Shown: positions 52,106-61,629 of the stretch, one piece after another
How the letters are laid out: the number at the start of each line of letters is the position of its first letter
Numbering within the stretch: position 1 is the stretch's first letter
Assembly (NCBI RefSeq): GCF_001561995.1
Contig: NZ_LLWC01000020.1
Coordinates: 1-64,000, forward strand
DNA: 64,000 nucleotides
Reading direction: 5' to 3'
Source of the DNA: Polycladidibacter hongkongensis
Lineage (GTDB): Bacteria; Pseudomonadota; Alphaproteobacteria; Rhizobiales; Stappiaceae
Notes under the pieces: generated by a model
Database searches by the model: none
Told to the model about the DNA's origin: nothing
What the model saw: only the letters and a program-made list of their open reading frames with translations
Translations under genes and position numbers: made by a program

Positions 52106-53934
52106 CTAAAAGCCAAGCGACACACGTGCGCTACCGCCCCAAGCATTGGTTTGGTTCTTGCCTATCCCATCGTAGTAACCGCGACCAGAGACAGATATGC
52201 CATTGCCGGTCGCATAAGAGAAACCACCATCAACGCGTGCGTGAATGTCTTCTTCACCACCAAAGAGCGTGGTTCCAATCTTGCTATCAAGTTCCTTAAA
52301 CGCCCATATGCCTGAGACCTTGACATAAGGAGTTAGAACCGCGCCATCATCCAGCTTGATGCTGCGACTAACTTTAGGCCCAAACGCTGCCTTACCGAGA
52401 CTATAGTCTTCCTGCTCAAACTTATATTCTTCAGGTCCGGTAAGTTCCTTTCGTTTGATGCTAAGGTAGCTAACATTTAGGAAAGGGTTCACAGTGAAAC
52501 CTTCCAACATAAACTCGCCCGTAAGCTGACCACTTGCAAGGAAACGGCGGGTGGTAAAGCTGGTTTTGGCCCCAGTGTTCAGCGGGTTTATATCATTCGA
52601 TGACTGACCATAGGCAACACGTCCATCAAGGAACAAGTTATCGGCAAGTTTGAAGACGCCATATGGGCCAACAAGCCAGCCCAACCCATCTGCATCGTAA
52701 GTTGAGCTGTCTCCACTTTGTTTTGTGATGTCGATCTGCCCTAGAACACCGAGGACGGCACTGTCGTCTAAACGATAGTCGATGCCTACATTCAACATCC
52801 CGACTGTGCTCTTGGAGTTGTACCCCTTCGCACGAGAGAAGCTGCCGGACGCCCAAACATCAAGGCCTTGGAAATCATCGGGCAGCACCTCGCCAGCTGT
52901 GAAATTCGCCAGCGCCCCTTCTGCCTGTGTCTTCTTGTCTTTCGCTTTAAAACTCATTAGTGATCGCAAGCTGGTTTCGAACTGCGCAGTTAAACTCTGC
53001 GAGATCCCAGTCGCGGCAAAGCCAAGTGGATTACCAATGCCGCCTTGCGGGCCACCTTTGAGACGGTTCACAAGCTCTGGCTGATCACTAATCAAGCGGT
53101 TTGCGCGCGTGGTGAGCAATTTCGTAACAGCATTATACATCGGCGTTGCAACACGGTCTGGAACACCACCTTGCGTGTTGATTTTCACTTCCAGAGGATC
53201 TTGTTGCGCGACATATACTTTGATTGTCACTTCACCCGCTTTTCCATTAGTGGTGTAGTAGGCCAGCGCATTTCCCTCTGCATCTGTGGTGACGCTTGTC
53301 TTTTTAAAAACGACTGAAGGACCAGATTGCGCAGGCGCTTCAAAGCGCACTGTTTCTCCAACGGCTGGATTACCCTCAAGATCGCGAACTATGATCTTTA
53401 AGGGGGTTTTTGCCTTGCGGTTCGTTTGCTCGATTACACCTTTTGAAGCTACTTCCGCTTTTGGAAGAGCCGTTTTCTTAATTGTGAATGTTCCAGAGTT
53501 GATCTTAATAAGATTTGTTTTTCTGGATTAGAGGCAGCCACCTTCTGCACTTCGACTTCAAGCTTAAAGTACTTGTTTTCCAATAAAGTTGAACCGGGGT
53601 TACTTACGAGGTTTTGCACCTCGGTTGCCCATGAGCTACCGCCATTGTCATAGTCAACCTGCACAGTAAAGTGCCAATAGTCCGGCTTACGAGATGCCAA
53701 GTCTGTTTCTGAGTAACCGCCAATGATCAACATAGGCTTTTTATCACGCGCCGGCCTAGAAGCATGACAAGAGCCATCCGCCATTACGTAGATGTTTCTT
53801 GTATTTAAGTCTTTACCTGCGCAAGCAATTGCACTGGCTTCATCATCAACTGCGGCCCTAGCATTAAGAGGACTTGCCGCGAGCGCTACCAAGCTTACGA
53901 CCATAGGGAGGGATAAGGTTTTTAATATTCGCAT
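52106..53934 (-). pseudogene. Autotransporter-like surface protein, split by a frameshift
   Basis: Two frames make one protein of about 609 codons. The first (from 53934) begins with a signal peptide (MRILKTLSLPMVVSLVALAA, then ASPLNARA|A) and about 115 residues of unknown fold. The second, recoverable from about 53520 and open to 52106, has an Ig-like (bacterial Big_1-type) domain with KIIVRDLEGNPAVGE and NALAYYTTNGKAGEV, a linker, and an autotransporter beta-barrel of about 260 residues ending in ARVSLGF. They join at an A5 run at about 53517-53521; one extra A restores a single frame. It may be a mutation, a sequencing error or -1 slippage. The passenger is unusually short for an autotransporter. 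Confidence 0.75.
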
Positions 53935-54078
53935 TTTCTGCCTTCGCCGATATATCTCAGCCATTAATTGATTGATCGCTACATGTTGCTGGGTGCGCGA
54001 CAAAAGCTGTCGCCGTGACCGATAAGGCGATCTTTGCGTTGGTATTTGGAGGTGCTTCGTGGCACTCTCAGATGAGAG

Positions 54079-54360
54079 TTAGAATTGGGCTTTCATGGAT
54101 GCGTGGAAGCGGTGGCCGGGGCCGGGCATATTCACCATGCCAAGTGGGTCGATATAGTACTGATCCGTCACGTTATCGACACCCATAGTGAGGCTGACAT
54201 TCTCATTAAGTTTGTACTCCGAGAACAAATCTACCAGCGTGTGCCGATCCCAATTTACAAGAGAAATAAAGGGATTAGCTGTAGTTTTGCCATGACCAAT
54301 TGCGCGCTCGGCTGTATGGCTTACGCGGCCCCCAAGCGTCAGCTTGTCATCAACAAACAA
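54079..54360 (-). pseudogene. TonB-dependent receptor, C-terminal fragment
   Basis: About 93 residues of a receptor barrel end remain, with LFSEYKLNENVSLTMGVDNVTDQYYIDPLG, MVNMPGPGHRFHASMKAQF and the terminal Phe of outer-membrane proteins. The asparagine-aspartate pattern and PGPG turn resemble haem/haemoglobin receptors. The upstream part is gone; the next DNA is an IS3 OrfA stub. The apparent start is inside the barrel and is not a real start. Confidence 0.8.
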
Positions 54361-54429
54361 AAAGGGCCAAACACTTCACTATTCGAAAGAAAAATATGTC
54401 CAAATATCCTTGATGACGGACACCTCCGT

Positions 54430-54603
54430 AGACTTCATCGACTGGATCATCGGCGCATCCAAGCCACCATACTTGGCGCGCCATTTGTAGTAGCTTGCCG
54501 CGCTCATGCCATGTTCACGGCAAAGTTGGGCCACCGGTATGCCGTTTTCGCCTTGCTTCAATATTGAAATGATCTGCGCGTCGCTGAAACGAGATTTCTT
54601 CAT
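54430..54603 (-). pseudogene. IS3-family OrfA, truncated
   Basis: The peptide MKKSRFSDAQIISILKQGEN and GIPVAQLCREHGMSAASYYKWRAKYGGLDAPMIQSMK is the N-terminal half of an IS3-type OrfA with its helix-turn-helix. After QSMK the reading frame enters unrelated sequence, so the leucine zipper and OrfB are missing. It abuts the receptor tail and probably caused its truncation. It is a different OrfA type from the one at the window start. Confidence 0.8.
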
Positions 54604-54659
54604 AAAACTAGTCCTCAATATGAGGCAGTAATATCTCTACTTTTAAACTCAATCAATCT

Positions 54660-55108
54660 AAGGGGGGATTACCCTCGGACCTAGCACATCTAACATGGTT
54701 TTCGCGTTGGTTCTGGTAAGTTGGATGCGCTTTGCAAGGATAACGCGATCTTTAACTATTGAACTATACAAGAAAGATTTTATTACCCAAGCCAAACTAT
54801 TTCGATTACCATTTTTACTCATTATTTGGCGGCACTACTTGCCAAACCTTGGACCAGATCTTTTGGTAGTTTGGACGAGCATATGGTCTCGAACCATTCT
54901 GTCAATCTCTGGCCTAAGCTTTCTTGGATTTGGCGTCCAACCGCCACTCGCAGAATGGGGCGCTATGCTGATGGATGGCAAACCCTACATGGAAACCGCG
55001 CCGCATACCATGATTTTTCCGGGCATGGCAGTGCTGTTTTCTGTTCTACTGCTCAATCTACTTGGCGACCACCTGCGCAACGGTATCAGCGCACACGAGA
55101 AATTTTAG
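54660..55108 (+). pseudogene. Dipeptide/oligopeptide/nickel ABC permease (DppC/OppC type), C-terminal fragment
   Basis: About 145 residues of a DppC-type permease remain, beginning near GPSTSNMVFALVLVSWMRFA and holding the conserved ARITRSL, the ILSISGLSFLGFGVQPPLAEWGAML loop and LLLNLLGDHLRNGI. The family is about 280 residues long, so the N-terminal half, including the first helices, is missing. ATG at 54695 lies inside the homologous region and is unlikely to be a real start. No partner dipeptide genes are near. Confidence 0.75.
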
Positions 55109-55225
55109 AATTTCTTGCAAAAGGAAGAAAAAAGAACTCAAAACAGCCATATTCAAGTTCTCTAATTCTTACATTCGCCCAATAATGAGTATTCTCTAAA
55201 CTTTGAATGCATATATATCGCTGCT

Positions 55226-55244
55226 TGCTTATATTCAATAAGCA
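55226..55244. promoter_or_regulatory. Inverted repeat upstream of the RTX gene
   Basis: TGCTTAT (55226-55232) and ATAAGCA (55238-55244) are perfect seven-base arms around ATTCA. No T run follows, so an operator is more likely than a terminator for the permease fragment. Confidence 0.35.
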
Positions 55245-55379
55245 TAGGCACTTGTAAAGATCGATTCATTATTGGTGCATGCGAGAAATCATCAAATAAA
55301 TCACATCAATTAATCTTGTGGACAATAAAAAAAATATTTTCTGCGCAACAAAGTAAAAATGGCATACCGTTCAATGCCT

Positions 55380-55409
55380 TAGCGTATATTTACGTATAAA
55401 TGAACGCTA
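55380..55409. promoter_or_regulatory. Larger dyad closer to the RTX start
   Basis: Arms TAGCGT (55380-55385) and ACGCTA (55404-55409) flank 18 bases that contain the palindrome TACGTA (55391-55396), centred within one base of the outer dyad. It lies about 95 bases ahead of the RTX start codon and is the best candidate for a regulator site of this operon. Confidence 0.4.
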
Positions 55410-55504
55410 TACAATTCGATTAATATTAAAATTTTAAATTACATACGTCTTATAATTGTATATCCATATATGTGCAGCATATAAATATATCTTGGGGAGG
55501 GAAT

Positions 55505-58500
55505 ATGAAGCCTGCACAAACAGCAAATGAACCTAATATCAAAGAATTATTCATAACCAGCGAAGAGAAAGCGGAAGCTGAACTTAATGGTCTCGACGCC
55601 TCGGGCTTTATTACTGCGTATAAGCCAGAGGCCCTCGTTTGGAATGCGTTCTCTGTCTATAAGAAGTACAAGGAAGATTTTGAAGCTGGAGGCTCAGGCG
55701 GAACAGCAGGGCGAATTCGCGCCGATATCAGGGCGGCACACTTCCTCGCTGATGCCGTCAAGTCCAATATCAAACTCGCTGCCAATGGCCTCACGCCTAA
55801 GAACGAAGAAAGTTTAGACGCGCTAACGAGCGCCACCGTTCTAAGTAGTGTCGGGCTCGTTCCGACACTTGTAAAAGCCTACATAGATTACCAGACAGAA
55901 TCTATGGTGGCAGAAATCCAAAAATTTCATGCAGGCACCTCCGGCAACAGCAAGTACAGCTATGAAGATGGCGAACTCACAGCGCTGCAAAATCAGACTG
56001 ATTTTAAGAAGCTGTTAGAAGCACACCAAAAAGTTTTAGCACGCAAAAACGAGACCCTTAGCGAAGAGTATCACGCTCTAGCCACCAAACTGCAGCAGAA
56101 TGACAGTCGTGCCGAAACTTTACAGCAGGAATTGAACCACAACAAAGATTACATTGAGGTTCAACAACTTCTGGATGCCGCACTGAACGCCGACACGCAC
56201 CTACTGCTTAAGAAGCAATTGACGGAAACGCGCGCGCGCGCTCAAGATCAGCTGAACCAAGAAACTCAAATTGCTCAGCGTATCAAAGATATTGAAGAGT
56301 CCGATCAACCGGACCTCGTGAAAAAGACCGAAGTCGACAAGCTCACTGCCGAACTGGAAGAGATTGGCAACCAACACGCTCGTTCAGTCGACAAGGTGAT
56401 GATGCTAGACGACGCCTTGGATACTTACACAAAGTACGCTGGTGGCAAGTCACGCATTGAACGCAAAGAAGCCGCTGATGAAATCTTTCAAGACATCCTG
56501 AAGCATAAAACAACGGTCGGCGAGCTGGAAGTTGAAATCGGTAAGATAGACAGCGCCTCAGACCAAATACGTCAGGAAAGTGCAAATCTCGACAGCGAGA
56601 TCGCGCAGGTGATGGATAGCTACGAAGAAATGAGTGCGCGCAAAAACGCATTTCTCTCCGACGTATCCAAGAAAGTTGGCTTTGCTGGCAGCCTGATAGG
56701 TATTGGACGAGGTGCAGCGACACTTGCCAAGGACATTCAAGGCGGTGGGTCCACCTACGATGTGGCTGGCTCCGCGACTGCTCTGGGCAGCACTGTGTTT
56801 GACAGTGTCTCAAGCTTTACGGAGTTACTTAGTGGTAAAGCGGCGCCAAAAGTCGGCGCGGCCTTTGGTGTACTTGGTGCTGCCGCAGGTGTTGCCGCAG
56901 GTGGTGTTAGCCTCGCAACACTGGCAAAACAGCTTGACGACCCGAACCTTAGCCCACAGCAGAAGCAATTGCTTCAGGCAGAAATCGGCCTACAGGGCGC
57001 CGCTATGGCACTAGGCGTGTTGGAAGCCGGCCTCAGCATTGCACAAACAATTGTTGCAACCGGTAGTAAAGCGGCCAGCGTTTTGGGCAAAGCTGTTCCG
57101 CTGGTTGGTGGTCTTGCTGCGCTTGTAACCTGCATCAACCCTGCCAAATGGGCGGAATTTGACGCAAAACAAGCGCAGATTGACCAATTGCGCGAATCTG
57201 ACGACTACTCCGCAAGCATGTTGGCAGACTTGCTGGACGAAAACCTCGTCACCGAAAAAGGCTTCTATGGCGCCACTACTGCGTTTGATGCGATCGTAGG
57301 TGTTACCAGTGCCGCTCTTGTTGCCTCTGGTATTGGTGCTGGTATTGGTGTGCTTGTAGGCGTAATCGGCAGTGCCATTTCCGGCATTGTCCAAGCTTTC
57401 CAACAAGTTCATATCGATAATGTTGCTTACAAATACGCCGAGAAAATGCGCACAGCTGCAGATGGCAGCGAGCAATCAATTGAAGACTTCTTTGAAGGCA
57501 GCTTTGAACAACAGCAACAGCGCTCTCGCGAAGCCTACGAAGAGTTTCTCAAGGACATGCTACAGGATGGTGGCTTTGAAAACGCCGTCACTCTTGGCAG
57601 CCAACGCCTGAGCTCCACAGATATAACTCTGGCGCAGATGTCCCACACCCATGGGGAACTGGGTAAAACGGCCAAGCATTTCTTCGAGGAGTTCGAAGCA
57701 AATGGCAATTGGACCAAAGACAGCATCCAGCTGCTGCCGCAAACCGGGGATGACATTATCAAGCTCCCCGATAGCGGCGGAACCGCTAAAAACGTATACC
57801 TGACGATCATGTCGCCATTGATGGCCAGTGGCGAAGAGAGCCAAAGCTCGGAATGGACGTCAAAACGCACCGAATACACCAAACTTGAAATTAAAGATCT
57901 TGCAGGCTGGATCATCGAGGATGGAGTAGGCAGCAACACCACATTTAACATCGAAAATGTTGTCACCAGCGGCCAAAGCTCCAAGGGTGTCGATAGGGAC
58001 GTCGATTTCTCCATAAAAGGCGGCGATGGCAACGACACATTAATTGCACATGATGTGGAAGTCACCTTCGATGGCGGTCAAGGAACCGACACAGCAAATT
58101 ACTCACGGCTTAGCAACGAAGAACTTGCAAGTGGCTTGCAGGTGTCAAGCAGTGGTGCAAACACTATCGAAGTAGGCAAAAGCCTTAAGGCTGGCACCAA
58201 GTACTTCAAAGAAACTATCGAAGAAAGCAGCAGCAGTTCCGGCAAAAATACACGGACCACAGAGTACAGAAATGTCGAGTTGGGCGAGAGAGACGGAACG
58301 ACTAGCAATACTGATACACTGAAAAGTATCGAGATACTGCAAGCGACATCGCAAGACGACCACATCTCGCTGCGGGAAAATGGAACCCTTGAACAAGTCT
58401 ACACCTTCAATGGGGACGATTACGTTCAAGCAGGTAAAAACACAAAAATTATCGCAACTGGCAGTGGCGATGACAGCATAGTTTTGACCAATGAAATGGT

Positions 58501-61500
58501 TCAGCGCCTGACCGCCTCTCAAGATCCACAAAATATCCTGAGCATTGATGGCGGAGAAGGGTGGGGCGATACGCTCTTGCTTGAGGACGATGCGTTCGCC
58601 GCAATCAAAGGAGCCTATGAAACTACCCGCTACCAAGAAGCTATCGCCAACTTTGCTGCCTCTGGCTTGACAGCAAATAATGGCCAAGCGAATCCGACTG
58701 CTCTTGGATTTGCAAATATGCTTAGTCAAGGCAACGAGAAACCACTTGGTAATCTCGGCGTTGCCAACATTGAAACCGTTGAAATCGCTCTTGATGATGC
58801 GCCAGATGCAAGCTCAACCGAGCTTTATGGTAAAAGCCCATTCAAGACCAGCGCGCTGAGTGGTGCACGAAGCGGCAGTGAGGCAGTGGACAAGATCTAT
58901 CACGCTAGCGACTATGAAAGCATTGTAGATCAATCCCTTGGCGATGTGGCACAAAATCACTTCAAGGGCCTGCATCAACTGTCTACGGAAACATATGAGG
59001 GTGTTTCTGCTACGACCACCGACCAAATGAAGGCATGGACGACTTCTCATCAAGCCAACACAAATGGCTCTCAGGAAGTGGTTTCCGGACAACTCTCTGA
59101 AGATCAATTGCAGGTCGTTTCTGGCAAGCTCTACGTAGAAAAGGGAAAAACCTACACCTTTAAAGAAACATCTGACGACACTGCACTGCTCGAGATTGAA
59201 GGCACACAGGTTCTTGCAAACGCGCACTACCTTCAGCACACTCAAGGCTCATTTACAGCAACAAAAACCGGCTTTGTCGACTTCAAGTTCTATGCGCTGA
59301 ACAACAAAGGCCCTGGTCACTACAATCTACAAGTATTGCAGTCATTTGACGGAGCCACTACGCCCGGCGCAAATGCGGAGTTCCAATCTGTTTTTGCCAA
59401 TAGCGGTAATCTTTTGCCGCCGCAAGATGAGCTGGTCGTCCACATGAATGGCGAGACGCTGAGCCATCAAGCGACACTGCTTGGCAGTGAAAGAAATAAC
59501 GAGCTGACCGGCTCACGCTTTGATGACACTCTCTACGGCTATGCAGGCAATGACGTGTTAGATGGCGGGCAGGGGAGTGACTTGCTTGCGGGAGGCGAAG
59601 GTGCGGACACCTACATCTTTAGAGGGGACGCCGGTTTTGATGTGATCGTCGACTTGGACCGTACTCACACAACTGGTGATACTATCAGCATTGAAGATGT
59701 GGCGCTTTCTGATATGGCGGCTAGCCGCTACGGCAAACACTTGGTCTTGTCAAGCTCGGCAACAAGCACCTTGACGATTGCAAATTACTTTAGCGATGCA
59801 GCTTCGAAAAAGAACATCAAACTGCTATATGAAGTTGATGGCGCAACACTCACAACATCCCTTGGTGAAGTGGTCGCCGGCAATACGGAAATCGCGCCGC
59901 TACAAACCCTTCGCGCAAATTCTGCGTTCTTCAAAGTGTTGAAGCTTTCAGGAATTGATAGCAAGATCGCCACTGCAAACAAAACGCGCAACAAGTCTGA
60001 TGAGCAGCTTCTAGCGGAGCAATCCGCAAGTGCCAATGAGGCCGCGTTGAAAAAGAGCATGCTGGATACGGGCTATAAGCTGGGCGACAATCTCATCTTT
60101 AACGGCGACTTTGAACAGGGTCTGAATGGTTGGGGCGGACTGAGCAACAGCAAGTTAATGAACAATGGCGATGACAGTGTGTATTCGTCAGAGGGCAGCC
60201 AGCATCACTTGTTGCTAGATGGTAACCTGAAGGATAGCGCAGTCTTCCAATTCCCAAATCTGGAAACTGGCAAGAGCTATATCCTTACTTTTGATGCAGC
60301 CAAAAACCCGAATGCTAGCTATAGCTCAAACAACTTTGACGTTGGCTTGAACGGGAAACGAATTGGCACCGTAGAGCCATCGCAAGATGGCCGTTTCGAG
60401 CATTTCGAGTATCTTATAACTGGCCGTGCACATTCCAACTACTTGGGCTTTATCGAAGATGCATTGGGTGACGATGGGAAGGGAGCTTGGCTTGATAACA
60501 TCCAAGTTCGAGAGCTTATCGAGATCTCACCCGGAAATCTTTTGAAAAACGGCAGCTTCGAGATCGCCGGTGCGATTAGCGATGCTGGGCTACATATCGC
60601 CGAAGTCTTTGGCTGGCACGCTACGAACGGGTTTAAACTTGCTCATGCCGATCAATCGACCAAAGGCAATGTGCATGATGAAAACTACCTGCAACTCGAT
60701 CGGACCGCAGATAAGAACACGTTGGATGCAATCGCCCAAGACCTAGATCTTGAAACTGGTGCAAAGTATCAACTCACCTTTAAAATGTGGGGAGACAACA
60801 GCGCATCGGCCAGCTCCAATGCGTTGCAAGTCCTGCATCAGGGCAAGCTTCTAGGAGAGGCAGCACAGTCTGCAAAAACAGCGCAAGAGTTCAGTTTCGA
60901 ATTCTTCGGCAAAGAGGGGCTCGACACCTTGATTTTCCGGGAGTTCGCTGATGGCAACGATGGCAAGGGCTTGTTCCTTGATAACATCCATCTTCAAAAA
61001 ATAGCCGATGCGCCAGCAGACCAATCCGAGACAGCGGCCGAATCTGGTCTTGTTAAACTCGGTAATAATCTCATCAAGAACGCCGGCTTCGAGCTTGGCG
61101 ATGCACTCGAGCAGGATCTATCCAATGCCCAAAATGTCGCTGACTGGGGTAACCTGTCTGGTGGTATGCATCTTGTGCAGACCGATAATCTTGGCATTGC
61201 CCAAGGGCGTATGCTCAACTTAAACAAGCGGGATAATCGCTACGATGTCATCGAGCAGTACATTGATATAGAGCAGGAAGGGTACTATCGCTTCAGCTTC
61301 AAGCAATGGAAAAACGAAGGCACCACGACCGCGGAGGGCAGTGATCTCCATGTAAACTGGACAGACTCCGACAGTGGTAAACGCATCGATCTGTTCGAAA
61401 CAACTGAGTTCGACGATTACTTCGTGCATGAGTTTATCTTTGAAGGTAAATCCGAAGAAAGCCGGATCCGAGTTTTCGAGAACGCTGATGTAGATGTCCT

Positions 61501-61570
61501 GATTGATGACTTGTCATTGCAGTATATCTCCGAAGCGGATCAAGCGAAGTTTGATTTCGACTTCCTTTAA
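55505..61570 (+). CDS. Large RTX-family protein with hydrophobic pore-like region and three C-terminal lectin-like repeats
   Basis: This 2021-residue protein should be exported unfolded by the adjacent type I system. Regions in order: an unassigned N-terminus (1-160); a long coiled coil (about 164-390); a glycine/alanine-rich hydrophobic stretch (about 391-635, VGFAGSLIGIG to SAISGIVQAF) like the membrane-inserting part of RTX toxins; RTX-type repeats near 838-868 (GGDGNDTLI, GGQGTDTAN) and 1327-1385 (GYAGNDVLD, GGQGSDLLA, GGEGADTYI); a PA14-like segment (about 1186-1289, ETSDDTALLEI and NNKGPGHYNL); and three jelly-roll repeats (about 1528-1671, 1676-1826, 1853-2009) each opening N-L-I/L-x-N-x-x-F-E. 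The end FDFDFL suits a type I secretion signal. I noticed a single Cys. GGGAGG precedes the ATG. A HlyC-type activator follows. Confidence 0.85.
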   Translation: MKPAQTANEPNIKELFITSEEKAEAELNGLDASGFITAYKPEALVWNAFSVYKKYKEDFEAGGSGGTAGRIRADIRAAHFLADAVKSNIKLAANGLTPKNEESLDALTSATVLSSVGLVPTLVKAYIDYQTESMVAEIQKFHAGTSGNSKYSYEDGELTALQNQTDFKKLLEAHQKVLARKNETLSEEYHALATKLQQNDSRAETLQQELNHNKDYIEVQQLLDAALNADTHLLLKKQLTETRARAQDQLNQETQIAQRIKDIEESDQPDLVKKTEVDKLTAELEEIGNQHARSVDKVMMLDDALDTYTKYAGGKSRIERKEAADEIFQDILKHKTTVGELEVEIGKIDSASDQIRQESANLDSEIAQVMDSYEEMSARKNAFLSDVSKKVGFAGSLIGIGRGAATLAKDIQGGGSTYDVAGSATALGSTVFDSVSSFTELLSGKAAPKVGAAFGVLGAAAGVAAGGVSLATLAKQLDDPNLSPQQKQLLQAEIGLQGAAMALGVLEAGLSIAQTIVATGSKAASVLGKAVPLVGGLAALVTCINPAKWAEFDAKQAQIDQLRESDDYSASMLADLLDENLVTEKGFYGATTAFDAIVGVTSAALVASGIGAGIGVLVGVIGSAISGIVQAFQQVHIDNVAYKYAEKMRTAADGSEQSIEDFFEGSFEQQQQRSREAYEEFLKDMLQDGGFENAVTLGSQRLSSTDITLAQMSHTHGELGKTAKHFFEEFEANGNWTKDSIQLLPQTGDDIIKLPDSGGTAKNVYLTIMSPLMASGEESQSSEWTSKRTEYTKLEIKDLAGWIIEDGVGSNTTFNIENVVTSGQSSKGVDRDVDFSIKGGDGNDTLIAHDVEVTFDGGQGTDTANYSRLSNEELASGLQVSSSGANTIEVGKSLKAGTKYFKETIEESSSSSGKNTRTTEYRNVELGERDGTTSNTDTLKSIEILQATSQDDHISLRENGTLEQVYTFNGDDYVQAGKNTKIIATGSGDDSIVLTNEMVQRLTASQDPQNILSIDGGEGWGDTLLLEDDAFAAIKGAYETTRYQEAIANFAASGLTANNGQANPTALGFANMLSQGNEKPLGNLGVANIETVEIALDDAPDASSTELYGKSPFKTSALSGARSGSEAVDKIYHASDYESIVDQSLGDVAQNHFKGLHQLSTETYEGVSATTTDQMKAWTTSHQANTNGSQEVVSGQLSEDQLQVVSGKLYVEKGKTYTFKETSDDTALLEIEGTQVLANAHYLQHTQGSFTATKTGFVDFKFYALNNKGPGHYNLQVLQSFDGATTPGANAEFQSVFANSGNLLPPQDELVVHMNGETLSHQATLLGSERNNELTGSRFDDTLYGYAGNDVLDGGQGSDLLAGGEGADTYIFRGDAGFDVIVDLDRTHTTGDTISIEDVALSDMAASRYGKHLVLSSSATSTLTIANYFSDAASKKNIKLLYEVDGATLTTSLGEVVAGNTEIAPLQTLRANSAFFKVLKLSGIDSKIATANKTRNKSDEQLLAEQSASANEAALKKSMLDTGYKLGDNLIFNGDFEQGLNGWGGLSNSKLMNNGDDSVYSSEGSQHHLLLDGNLKDSAVFQFPNLETGKSYILTFDAAKNPNASYSSNNFDVGLNGKRIGTVEPSQDGRFEHFEYLITGRAHSNYLGFIEDALGDDGKGAWLDNIQVRELIEISPGNLLKNGSFEIAGAISDAGLHIAEVFGWHATNGFKLAHADQSTKGNVHDENYLQLDRTADKNTLDAIAQDLDLETGAKYQLTFKMWGDNSASASSNALQVLHQGKLLGEAAQSAKTAQEFSFEFFGKEGLDTLIFREFADGNDGKGLFLDNIHLQKIADAPADQSETAAESGLVKLGNNLIKNAGFELGDALEQDLSNAQNVADWGNLSGGMHLVQTDNLGIAQGRMLNLNKRDNRYDVIEQYIDIEQEGYYRFSFKQWKNEGTTTAEGSDLHVNWTDSDSGKRIDLFETTEFDDYFVHEFIFEGKSEESRIRVFENADVDVLIDDLSLQYISEADQAKFDFDFL

Positions 61571-61577
61571 AAAAGCA

Positions 61578-61600
61578 GAGGAGGGCGCCTAACCCTCCTC
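61578..61600 (+). other. Perfect hairpin between the RTX gene and its acyltransferase gene
   Basis: GAGGAGGG (61578-61585) and CCCTCCTC (61593-61600) form an eight-pair stem with a seven-base loop, eight bases past the RTX stop. No T run follows on the plus strand, so it may reduce read-through into the activator and exporter genes or protect the long message. On the minus strand a T run does follow. Confidence 0.5.
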
Positions 61601-61629
61601 ACCCAATCCCAACGATAAATGGACAGAAA

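Larger units (their letters stand above)
55109..55504 (+). promoter_or_regulatory. AT-rich upstream region of the RTX operon
   Basis: Nearly 400 bases, far richer in A and T than the surrounding genes, with no reading frame. AT-rich leaders of this kind are often bound by nucleoid silencers such as H-NS-like or MucR/Ros proteins, and they are common ahead of acquired toxin or adhesin genes. It holds two clear dyads, at 55226-55244 and 55380-55409. No promoter hexamers could be singled out among the many AT-rich matches. Confidence 0.5.
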
